DNA of 64,000 nt from Clostridia bacterium (GTDB taxonomy: Bacteria > Bacillota > Clostridia > Lachnospirales > Anaerotignaceae), in NCBI GenBank assembly GCA_022786605.1, contig JALFWW010000014.1:1-64000 (forward strand), given 5' to 3'. This document shows, piece after piece, positions 57,458-64,000 of the stretch. Below the pieces are notes generated by a model. The model was not told the DNA's origin, made no database searches, and worked only from the letters and a program-made list of their open reading frames with translations. The position numbers and the translations under genes are program-made. Numbering within the stretch: the first letter of the stretch is position 1; every line of letters begins with the position of its first letter.

Positions 57458-58444
57458 TTATGCAGAAAGTTCCACTGCTGTGTTTCTGCGGATCAGAACA
57501 CGGTCAAGCCAGTTCTGCTCCATTGTATTGGAAAGAACAATATCTTCTGTCTCTGCGTTCCAAGAAATATCCGTTTCTGTAGCCACTGCCAGATCACGCA
57601 GCTTGTAATATGTTTTACCTTCGTAAATACAATAGGATACTTCCGCTGTTTTTCCTCCATATGTCATCTGAGAAGTGCCCATAGAATGAACAGTGTCTGA
57701 GGAAGAAACAGGCAGAGCAACGGTCTTGCCCAGTTGCGCGAATACTCTGCTGGCATCATCCGCTGTCAGATAATAGGTCCCATCGCCATAAAAAGCATCC
57801 ACAACAAAACTGCTCCTGGCGCTTTTGACATTGACGCTTTCCATTCTGGCATGATCTGGCAGGACTTTATGCCAGGGGTTTGCCGGATCAGGGTCTGTAG
57901 GGTCCCATCCCCTCAGTTTTGTATCATTGACATCCAGTTTCTGGGGCTGTTCTGGCTGGATAGGCAAAGGATCATTGTTCTTCACCATACGCACAGTGGT
58001 ACCCGCAGGACAATTGTCATAAATCCATTTTGCGTTTTCTACCGTCAAACGCACACATCCCATGGAAGCGGATGTACCCAGTTTGTTGTATTCTGGATAT
58101 TCCAGAGAACCTTTATCATACATGGTATAATAAGGTACGGAATGGAACAGGATGCTGCCGGTGATCCGTGTGGCATACTGACCATAAACATTGCCAAACA
58201 GGGCACGCCATACATATTTATCTGTGGTGCGGAATGTGCCGGTAGGTGTAGCGGGACCTACGGAACAGACGAACGCCCGATCAGGCACTGTATACTTCCC
58301 AGCGGCATCTTTTTTATAAACAGTGACCACGTTCTGTGTCAGATTGACTTCTACCTCATACGGATATTCTGCTGCCTGTGCCATCTGCGGTACGCCCATG
58401 AACAGAAAAAGCGCCAGAAACAACAATGATAATTTCTTTCTCAT
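57458..58444 (-). CDS. L,D-transpeptidase with C-terminal stalk domain
   Basis: 328 residues: a signal peptide (LSLLFLALFLFMGVPQMAQA), a YkuD catalytic domain (about 25-160; SILFHSVPYYTM with the histidine and GTSASMGCVRLTV with the catalytic cysteine), then a copper-amine-oxidase-N-like domain (about 215-320). YkuD enzymes make 3-3 crosslinks in peptidoglycan or attach proteins to it. The stalk domain probably positions the enzyme in the wall. ATG at 58444; the open frame extends to 58507 without a site. Confidence 0.93.
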   Translation of the reverse strand: MRKKLSLLFLALFLFMGVPQMAQAAEYPYEVEVNLTQNVVTVYKKDAAGKYTVPDRAFVCSVGPATPTGTFRTTDKYVWRALFGNVYGQYATRITGSILFHSVPYYTMYDKGSLEYPEYNKLGTSASMGCVRLTVENAKWIYDNCPAGTTVRMVKNNDPLPIQPEQPQKLDVNDTKLRGWDPTDPDPANPWHKVLPDHARMESVNVKSARSSFVVDAFYGDGTYYLTADDASRVFAQLGKTVALPVSSSDTVHSMGTSQMTYGGKTAEVSYCIYEGKTYYKLRDLAVATETDISWNAETEDIVLSNTMEQNWLDRVLIRRNTAVELSA

Positions 58445-58498
58445 GTAAATCCCCCTTTTTTCGCATAAAAATATCCAAAAAAAATGCAGAAGAAAAGC

Positions 58499-58670
58499 AA
58501 CTTCCACTTAAGAAAACACTGTTTTTTATTTGATTGATTTCTTAAGGGGAAGTGCGACGGCTATCTTCATAAGAAAACATACGAAATAAAATCTAAATTA
58601 GAATCAGAAAGCCGAAATCCGCAGTATCATCAGGATTTCGGCTTGCTTTGTTTGCTTATGAAGATACCCC
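58499..58670. repeat. intergenic repeat, copy F (complete)
   Basis: Palindrome 1 ACTTCCACTTAAGAAA (58500-58515)/TTTCTTAAGGGGAAGT (58538-58553), linker TGCGACGGCTATC (58553-58565), palindrome 2 outer arms TTCATAAGAAAACA (58566-58579)/TGTTTGCTTATGAA (58649-58662), inner stem GCCGAAATCC (58611-58620)/GGATTTCGGC (58633-58642). The inner stem lies about 100 bases 3' of ssrA and may terminate it. Confidence 0.88.
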
Positions 58671-58743
58671 TGATCTTCTGCGCAGTTTTTGGAACAAATC
58701 CCCTTTGCCACTTCATGCAGCAAAGTCTGTTTTGTTCTTAGAA

Positions 58744-59098
58744 TGGAGATGAGGGGAGTCGAACCCCTGTCCGAAAACCCATCTGTAAGAACTTCTCCCA
58801 TCACAGTCAGTCTTTTAAAATTCCCTCAGACCATCGCCGAATGACAGGCTATGTTCCTCGGTAGCTTCATGAGTCTTTTTCCGCCGCAAAGCTTAAGCGA
58901 AAAAGTGCCCCGCCAAGTCGATGCCAAGCTCCCCGGCGGCAGGAATCCGGGGGTTGACAGCTGCCGCAATTAGGCAGCGTATGCTAATTTATTGTTGTCG
59001 TTTCTTTTTAGAAAAGTTTCCGGCTTGATGACGCAGTTCACCGGTCTGCGGATGGCTATCCCTACTTTCAAGACTCCCGTCGAAACCATTACATCCCC
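58744..59098 (-). ncRNA. ssrA: tmRNA
   Basis: About 355 bases. The 5' end GGGGATGTAATGGTTTCGAC and the 3' end GGTTCGACTCCCCTCATCTCC-A (contracted) form the tRNA-like acceptor (GGGGAUG with CAUCUCC) and T-arm; CCA is not encoded. The tag frame reads NDNNKLAYAA and stops at TAA (near 58977). Pseudoknot stems are visible (CCCCGG/CCGGGG-type). It lies 7 bases after smpB, so the two are probably co-transcribed. Confidence 0.96.
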
Positions 59099-59105
59099 GT
59101 GTGTC

Positions 59106-59579
59106 TTATAAAGTAAGATTACGAATCTTAAACTCTTTTTCCGCCTGACGACGCATATCGTTTTTGGCAATGGTCTCACGCTTGTCATAGAGTTTTTTAC
59201 CCTTTGCCAGAGCGATATCCACTTTTACCAGACTGCGGTCGAAGTAGACCTTCAGAGGTACCACCGTATATCCGGCAGCCTGCACCTGTGCGGCAATCTT
59301 GCGGATTTCATTTTTGTGCAGCAGCAAACGTCTGGTACGCAGAGGGTCTTTGTTGAAAATATTCCCCTGTTCGTAAGGACTGATATGCATGTTCATAATG
59401 AAAGCCTCGCCGTTCTCAATACGGATAAAACTTTCTTTCAGACTGTATTTACCAGCCCGCAGACTTTTCACCTCTGTGCCAACGAGAGAAATGCCTGCCT
59501 GATACACGTCTTCGATGAAATAATCATGATATGCTTTTTTATTCTGTGCAATCAGCTTTGTGCCGTTTCCCTTTGCCAT
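59106..59579 (-). CDS. smpB: SsrA-binding protein SmpB
   Basis: SmpB carries tmRNA into stalled ribosomes. The 157-residue protein has [21 protein letters not shown] at the start (shown in part: [16 protein letters not shown]), [11 protein letters not shown] near 35, and a basic C-terminal tail (REKSR-type, here [17 protein letters not shown]) that mimics mRNA in the decoding site. The start chosen is ATG 59579 after AGGAAGTGAGCC; an in-frame start 42 bases upstream lacks a site. Confidence 0.96.
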   Translation of the reverse strand: MAKGNGTKLIAQNKKAYHDYFIEDVYQAGISLVGTEVKSLRAGKYSLKESFIRIENGEAFIMNMHISPYEQGNIFNKDPLRTRRLLLHKNEIRKIAAQVQAAGYTVVPLKVYFDRSLVKVDIALAKGKKLYDKRETIAKNDMRRQAEKEFKIRNLTL

Positions 59580-59803
59580 TGGCTCACTTCCTGTCTGCTT
59601 TTCTGCCGTTTTCTTCTGCATGATAGATTATATCACAGATTCCAAAAAAATCAAATGACGTTTCTGTTACAAATTCTGATATATTTTTTGAAATATTTTT
59701 AAACAAGCGGTTCTTTGCTGTCCGCCTTCCATCATCCCTGTCAAAACAGGGAAAACTTACAATATTCTTACAGTTCTCTGTCTTATCCAAAGTTCTCCTG
59801 TTT

Positions 59804-59814
59804 TATGCTATGAT
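59804..59814 (+). promoter_or_regulatory. promoter of the RDD-protein gene
   Basis: Extended -10 TGCTATGAT (59806-59814) with no good -35. Confidence 0.5.
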
Positions 59815-59857
59815 AAAAATAAGATATTATTCTTTTTTTTCAGGAGGGGGGCATATT

Positions 59858-61024
59858 ATGACAGCATCCATGACAGAATGGAACACGACACAACTGGATG
59901 CAGAAACAATGAAGGCTGATTGCCCATGGCGGCGTTTTTTCGCCCGCAGTCTGGACCTTCTCATCTGCAGCACCATTTATGAACTCTTTATGGGTGCCAT
60001 TCTCCGCATCAATCTGCTGGACCGTTCTTTTTTGTTGAGCTTAGTGGATATTTATATGAGTTTTGGCATCCTGTTTCTGCTGGAACCGCTGCTTCTGAAC
60101 CGATTTGGCACCACACTGGGAAAATGGATTTTGGGTATTTCCCTAAGCAAAATAGATGGCGGCAATTTATCTTACGAAGAAGGCTTTTCCCGTTTATGTC
60201 AGGTATTCTGGCGAGGTTATGGGCTGCAAATCCCCATTTATAATCTGGTACGGCTTTACAAAAGTTATACCCTTTGCAGTGAAGAAGGGAAAATGACTTG
60301 GGATACAGAAACTCTTTACCATGTCCAGCCAAACCGCTGGTATCGTGTCATTGGGTTCATTGCAGCCTACGGGGTAGTCATGTGTATCAGCGTCGGCGCA
60401 AGTTTCTGGGGTTCCAGCCCCCTGCATGTGGGAGCGATCACTCCGCAGGAATTTGTAGAAAACTATAATCAGGACGCAAAATTCCTTTCCAAAAACCGAC
60501 ATAAGAAGGATGCACTGATCTTCACGGAAGGAAACAACATCTACACCCTATCTGAGTCACCCTTTTTCGAGGATGACCTGACAGCCATATTCATTGACAA
60601 AGATATACCGGCAAAAATGGAAATCACCGAAACAGATGGTATCGTAACCGCCCTGACCATCACCCACGAGGTACCCGCATCGGCAGACTCCATTTCTACT
60701 TATGAACAGCCTCGTCTGCTTTCCATCCGTAATCTGCTTTATGCGCAAAAGGGATTCCACAGAGGTTTCCTGCCGCCCCAAACCACTTTTACACTGACAG
60801 ACAACGGCAAAACGGTTACGGCAAATCCTGTTGTGATGATGGTGGATCATCCTGTGGAAAGTTTCACTGGTACTTTAGAAGGCTGGGAAATGACACAAAC
60901 CATCTCCTATGACAGAGAAGCTTATTCCTATTGGAATCCTCTTGAAATGATACAAAAAAATGAGGAGGGTCCAGAAGCAACGCAGCCCTATACAATGACA
61001 TTCTCACTGAAGAAAGTCAACTGA
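59858..61024 (+). CDS. RDD-family membrane protein
   Basis: 388 residues. An RDD domain occupies about 20-150 (CPWRRFFARSLDLLICSTIY with the Arg-Asp pair, GTTLGKWILGI), a further membrane segment sits near 170-190, and the last 200 residues look soluble and extracellular. RDD proteins may be ion transporters or scaffolds; role here unknown. ATG at 59858 follows AGGAGGGGGGCATATT. It is transcribed against the secG-rnr-smpB-ssrA direction and interrupts that otherwise conserved order. Confidence 0.83.
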   Translation: MTASMTEWNTTQLDAETMKADCPWRRFFARSLDLLICSTIYELFMGAILRINLLDRSFLLSLVDIYMSFGILFLLEPLLLNRFGTTLGKWILGISLSKIDGGNLSYEEGFSRLCQVFWRGYGLQIPIYNLVRLYKSYTLCSEEGKMTWDTETLYHVQPNRWYRVIGFIAAYGVVMCISVGASFWGSSPLHVGAITPQEFVENYNQDAKFLSKNRHKKDALIFTEGNNIYTLSESPFFEDDLTAIFIDKDIPAKMEITETDGIVTALTITHEVPASADSISTYEQPRLLSIRNLLYAQKGFHRGFLPPQTTFTLTDNGKTVTANPVVMMVDHPVESFTGTLEGWEMTQTISYDREAYSYWNPLEMIQKNEEGPEATQPYTMTFSLKKVN

Positions 61025-61048
61025 TACAAAAACATCCTCTCAAAGACA

Positions 61049-61208
61049 TTGCATAAGAAATCAAAGAAAGCTGAAATCCATACAAATACAAAGGATTCCA
61101 GCTTTCTTATTTTTACAGTATTTTATTAGATGTGTTTTCTTCTAAAGACTCCGTCACAATTCTTCTTAAGAAAACAAGGAAAAGAAAAGCCACTGTTTTC
61201 TTAAGGCA
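61049..61208. repeat. intergenic repeat, copy G (diverged)
   Basis: Same orientation as E: TTGCATAAGAAATCA, inner stem AAGAAAGCTGAAATCC/GGATTCCAGCTTTCTT (about 61064-61108), right arm TGTTTTCTTCTAAAGAC, a diverged linker TCCGTCACA, then palindrome 1 TTCTTCTTAAGAAAAC/GTTTTCTTAAG (61160-61205). It lies between the converging RDD and rnr genes and probably terminates both. Confidence 0.75.
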
Positions 61209-61236
61209 AAACTACTTCCAAGATTCCGTTTTTTAA

Positions 61237-63384
61237 TCAAAATTCAAAGACTTCTTCCGCAAACACAAAATCAATGGTTCCCAATTCCTTGGATACCTTT
61301 GCTACAGTCACTTGCACAGCGTCCCCAAGGCGATAAATCTTTCCGCCTCTCTTGCCCACTACCTGCATGGTTCTTTCGTCAAATTCATAATAATCATCAT
61401 CCAGCTGGGAAAGAGCAACCATGCCTTCCACAGTATTTGTCAGTTCCACATAAATGCCCCAGTTGGTCACACCGGAGATGATGCCTTCATAAGTTTCACC
61501 GATTTTATCCAGCATAAATTCCACTTTCTTCAGTGCGTCTGTATCCCGTTCGGCATCCTCTGCCACACGTTCACGCTTGGAACAATGCTGGGCAATGTCT
61601 GGCATCTTCTTTCGGTAGGACTGCTCCCCTTTGCCGCTCATTTCTCCTGCCAATGTGAGCTTGATGAGGCGATGGATTTCCAAGTCAGGATAACGACGGA
61701 TGGGTGATGTGAAATGGCAGTAGTATTTTGCCGCCAGACCAAAATGCCCCTGATTGTCCGCTGTGTATCTTGCCTGCATCATGCTGCGCAGCACCATACG
61801 GGTGATGATGCGTTCTTCCGGCTTGCCTTCCGCTTCCGCCAGTACCCGCTGGATTTCTCTGGGATGGATTTCCCCATCTTTTTTCTTCACACGGTAGCCA
61901 AAACCACGGATAAACTGTTCCATTTTTTCCGTCTTTTCTTCATCCGGTTCCTGATGAGAACGGAACACGAAGGGAATTTCCTGCCAGAAGAAGTTTTCCG
62001 CAACAGTTTCATTGCAGACCAGCATAAATTCCTCAATAAGGTTTGTAGCAATATTCCGGTCATAGGGCTTGATGTCAATTGGTTTGCCCTCCTCGTCCAG
62101 AATGATTTTGGATTCCGGCAGGTCAAAGTTCACAGAGCCGCGTTTTTTCCGTTTTGCTGCCAGAATTTCTCTCAGTTCGTTCATTTCTTCCAACATGGGA
62201 ACGATTTCCGCATATTCTTCCAAAAGTTCCGGTGTCTTGTCCTCCAGAATTTCCCTTACGGCTGTATATGTCATACGGTAATCGGAGTAAATCACAGAAT
62301 TGACTACCCGATGGTTCAAAACATACCCTCTGTGGTCGATTTCCATGATACAGCTCAATGCAAGGCGATCTTCGTGGGGATTCAGGGAACAAATGCCGTT
62401 GCTCAGTTTATGAGGCAGCATGGGAATGACCCGATCCACCAGATACACACTGGTGCCTCTTTCATAAGCCTCTTTATCCAAAGCCGTATGTTCCTGCACA
62501 TAATGGGAAACGTCCGCAATGTGTACACCCAGTTCATAATTGCCGTTATCCAGTTTTGTCAGGGAAACAGCGTCATCCAAGTCTTTGGAATCTTCCCCGT
62601 CAATGGTGATGGTCAGCACATTTCGCAAATCTTCTCTGCCCATCATTTCTTTTTCACTGATTTCCAATTCCACATGTTCGATTTCCTGATATACTTCCTC
62701 GGGGAATTCCACAGGCAGTTCATATCTGCGAATCACAGAAAGGATGTCCACTCCAGGGTCATTGATATGTCCCAGAATCTCAATGATTTTCCCTTCTGGA
62801 TTCCGTCTGTCTTCGCCATAGTCTGTGATTTCCACCACAACTTTATGCCCTGTCACAGCACCCATACTGTTTTCTCTGGAAATGAAAATATCTTTTGCAA
62901 CCTTTTTGTCGTCTGCTGTGACAAAACCGAATCCCTTCACCTGTTCATAAAGACCAACCAGCCGGGTCATGCCTCTTTCCAGCACACGGATGATGGTGCC
63001 TTCCGCTTTTCTGCCGCTGCCGCCACCACCAGTCACTTTATACAATACGCGGTCTTTCTGCATAGCACCATTGGTTTCTGACGCTGGAATGAAAATATCC
63101 GCGCCGCCTTCGTCTGGTGTGACAAAACCAAAACCTTTTGCGTGGCTGATGAATGTTCCTGTTGCCATCTGCAACGCTTCCGGCACAGCCAGCTTGCCTC
63201 TTTTTGTTTCAAATATTTTCCCATCATCAATCAGTTCCGCGATGATTTGTTCAAAATATATGCGGTCCTCTTCTGGTACCCCCAGCAGCACACGCATATC
63301 TTTGCGTTTCATAGGTACATAAGCCGGATTCTTCATACATTCCAGAATTCTTTCTTTTCTTTCCTGTAACTGTTCTTTCTCCAT
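61237..63384 (-). CDS. rnr: ribonuclease R
   Basis: This processive 3'-5' exoribonuclease degrades structured RNA and, with tmRNA-SmpB, non-stop mRNA. The 715-residue protein has an N-terminal winged helix, two cold-shock domains (about 80-220), the RNB catalytic domain (DSKDLDDAVSL near 262 with the metal aspartates; HIADVSHYV near 285), and a C-terminal S1 domain (about 625-710). ATG at 63384 follows GGAGGAAC. It is 65 bases after secG with a terminator between. Confidence 0.96.
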   Translation of the reverse strand: MEKEQLQERKERILECMKNPAYVPMKRKDMRVLLGVPEEDRIYFEQIIAELIDDGKIFETKRGKLAVPEALQMATGTFISHAKGFGFVTPDEGGADIFIPASETNGAMQKDRVLYKVTGGGGSGRKAEGTIIRVLERGMTRLVGLYEQVKGFGFVTADDKKVAKDIFISRENSMGAVTGHKVVVEITDYGEDRRNPEGKIIEILGHINDPGVDILSVIRRYELPVEFPEEVYQEIEHVELEISEKEMMGREDLRNVLTITIDGEDSKDLDDAVSLTKLDNGNYELGVHIADVSHYVQEHTALDKEAYERGTSVYLVDRVIPMLPHKLSNGICSLNPHEDRLALSCIMEIDHRGYVLNHRVVNSVIYSDYRMTYTAVREILEDKTPELLEEYAEIVPMLEEMNELREILAAKRKKRGSVNFDLPESKIILDEEGKPIDIKPYDRNIATNLIEEFMLVCNETVAENFFWQEIPFVFRSHQEPDEEKTEKMEQFIRGFGYRVKKKDGEIHPREIQRVLAEAEGKPEERIITRMVLRSMMQARYTADNQGHFGLAAKYYCHFTSPIRRYPDLEIHRLIKLTLAGEMSGKGEQSYRKKMPDIAQHCSKRERVAEDAERDTDALKKVEFMLDKIGETYEGIISGVTNWGIYVELTNTVEGMVALSQLDDDYYEFDERTMQVVGKRGGKIYRLGDAVQVTVAKVSKELGTIDFVFAEEVFEF

Positions 63385-63411
63385 AGTTCCTCCTTTTCTC
63401 CTTTCTTTCTA

Positions 63412-63440
63412 CAAAAAAAGGGACGCATTTCTGCATCCCT
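63412..63440 (-). terminator. terminator/attenuator between secG and rnr
   Basis: AGGGATGCA pairs with TGCGTCCCT and is followed on the minus strand by seven Ts. As no separate rnr promoter was seen, it probably allows partial readthrough. Confidence 0.8.
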
Positions 63441-63449
63441 CGCTTTTTC

Positions 63450-63692
63450 TTATCCAATCAGATTGATTACCAGTGCCAGAATCATGAACAGAGCGCCGCC
63501 AATCTTTGTATATCTTTCCAAAGCGCCTTCCATGGAACTGCCTTTATTTTTGCTCCAGTATGTGTCGCCGCTGCCGCCGCCGCTGACTGCGCCCAGACCT
63601 GCAGAGCGTTTGGACTGTAACAGAATAATTACGCACAATAATACAGATAAAATAATCATTACAACGGATAATACTAAACCAAGTGTTGCCAT
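63450..63692 (-). CDS. secG: preprotein translocase subunit SecG
   Basis: Small subunit of the SecYEG channel. 80 residues with two membrane helices (LVLSVVMIILSVLLCVIILLQ and ALFMILALVINLIG; first shown in part) joined by the typical loop QSKRSAGLGAVSGG near 27-40. ATG at 63692 follows GGGAGG. First gene of the conserved secG-rnr-smpB-ssrA order. Confidence 0.95.
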   Translation of the reverse strand: MATLGLVLSVVMIILSVLLCVIILLQSKRSAGLGAVSGGGSGDTYWSKNKGSSMEGALERYTKIGGALFMILALVINLIG

Positions 63693-63761
63693 GTGTCAAA
63701 ACCTCCCAATATTATTTGTAATGGTCACAAAAAACCATTCTCATTTTCAAACAGTAAAGGT

Positions 63762-63790
63762 ATTGTATCATACTACTGCCCTGCCTGCAA
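63762..63790 (-). promoter_or_regulatory. secG promoter
   Basis: On the minus strand TTGCAG (63790-63785), 17 bases, TACAAT (63767-63762). The leader then has a small hairpin AATGGT/ACCATT before the ribosome-binding site. Confidence 0.8.
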
Positions 63791-63850
63791 GTCTTTTTCC
63801 AAAAAAGTCAGCCATTCAAAAGGATTTTAAGAAAAATATCATTTTTCCGA

Positions 63851-63888
63851 CAAAAAGAGCGAAAAAAATATTGCAATCCTTTTCGCTC
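63851..63888 (-). terminator. terminator of the truncated right-edge gene
   Basis: GAGCGAAAA pairs with TTTTCGCTC around a 14-base loop and is followed on the minus strand by TTTTTG. Confidence 0.78.
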
Positions 63889-63915
63889 CTTTCCGAAAAA
63901 ACAAACCCATGTATG

Positions 63916-64000
63916 CTAAATACATTCTACTGCTTCCATATATCCTGACAAATCCGCAAAAGGAATTTCCCCATAAGTCCATCCACTGTCTTTCAGCTGT
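63916..64000 (-). CDS. C-terminal end of a gene cut by the window edge
   Basis: The last 27 codons read QLKDSGWTYGEIPFADLSGY and then MEAVECI before TAG (63918-63916). The composition is protein-like and a terminator follows, so this is probably a real gene whose body lies beyond the window. Family not recognised. Confidence 0.6.
   Translation of the reverse strand, partial: QLKDSGWTYGEIPFADLSGYMEAVECI

Overview
The window looks like chromosomal DNA of a spore-forming anaerobe in the Clostridia (Bacillota). Supporting signs are a germination protease (gpr), pyruvate:ferredoxin oxidoreductase (nifJ), a CoA-transferase of the butyrate/acetate type, a T-box leader, a ZTP riboswitch, many ATG/GTG/TTG starts with strong AGGAGG sites, a class III fructose-bisphosphatase and five proteins with copper-amine-oxidase-N-like stalk domains. 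A Lachnospirales/Anaerotignum-like host is my guess and is not proven. No prophage, transposase, CRISPR array, rRNA or tRNA gene was seen. The only stable RNA gene is tmRNA.

Layout. 1-473: no convincing gene; it holds a 22-copy CTGT microsatellite and terminators. 474-3736 (minus): cinA, a DMT-family transporter and recA, with a private SOS promoter for recA. 3790-7584 (minus): diaminopropionate ammonia-lyase, then the rimO-pgsA-GNAT operon. 7966-11250 (minus): ZTP riboswitch, fhs, folD and a small lipoprotein. 11298-14848 (minus): dCMP deaminase and the FtsK/SpoIIIE translocase. 14993-15826 (plus): small membrane protein and VOC protein. 15916-18773 (minus): CoA-transferase, P-loop protein and GNAT. 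18946-21845: stalk-domain serine protease, and a divergent XRE-cupin regulator/transporter pair. 21975-22724 (minus): C_GCAxxG_C_C protein and rpsT with a structured leader. 22981-26522 (plus): gpr, an unknown protein, a lipoprotein and a YbaK-type deacylase. 26646-27407 (minus): flavodoxin-ferredoxin protein. 27602-30351 (plus): deoA, deoB and a rubredoxin gene interrupted by an in-frame TAG. 30416-31870 (minus): pncB. 32150-35577 (plus): T-box and ileS. 35792-40373 (minus): GH5-like stalk protein, fbp and a membrane protein. 40512-41953 (plus): SDR and HAD. 42020-46825 (minus): pspA with an SPFH/zinc-ribbon partner, rnz-tsaD and a stalk protein. 47070-47273 (plus): rpmB. 47490-51720 (minus): proB, zinc-ribbon protein, DUF2085 protein, proA and panE. 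52071-55601 (minus): nifJ. 56117-58444 (minus): two stalk proteins, one an L,D-transpeptidase. 58744-63692: ssrA, smpB, rnr and secG on minus, with an RDD gene on plus. A truncated gene runs off the right edge.

Most of this is housekeeping. The most unusual items are: (1) a dispersed intergenic repeat of at least seven copies, made of two nested palindromes joined by a conserved 13-bp linker, always lying 3' of a gene and found in both orientations and as deletion derivatives; (2) a rubredoxin gene complete except for an amber codon at its conserved aromatic position, preceded by a 14-codon mini-ORF with a strong ribosome-binding site; (3) a three-way-junction leader in front of rpsT; (4) a LexA-type box and consensus promoter for recA embedded in the end of the upstream transporter gene.

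All identifications come from reading the translated sequence and recalling family motifs; no database search was run. Promoters are called by match to TTGACA/TATAAT with about 17-bp spacing.
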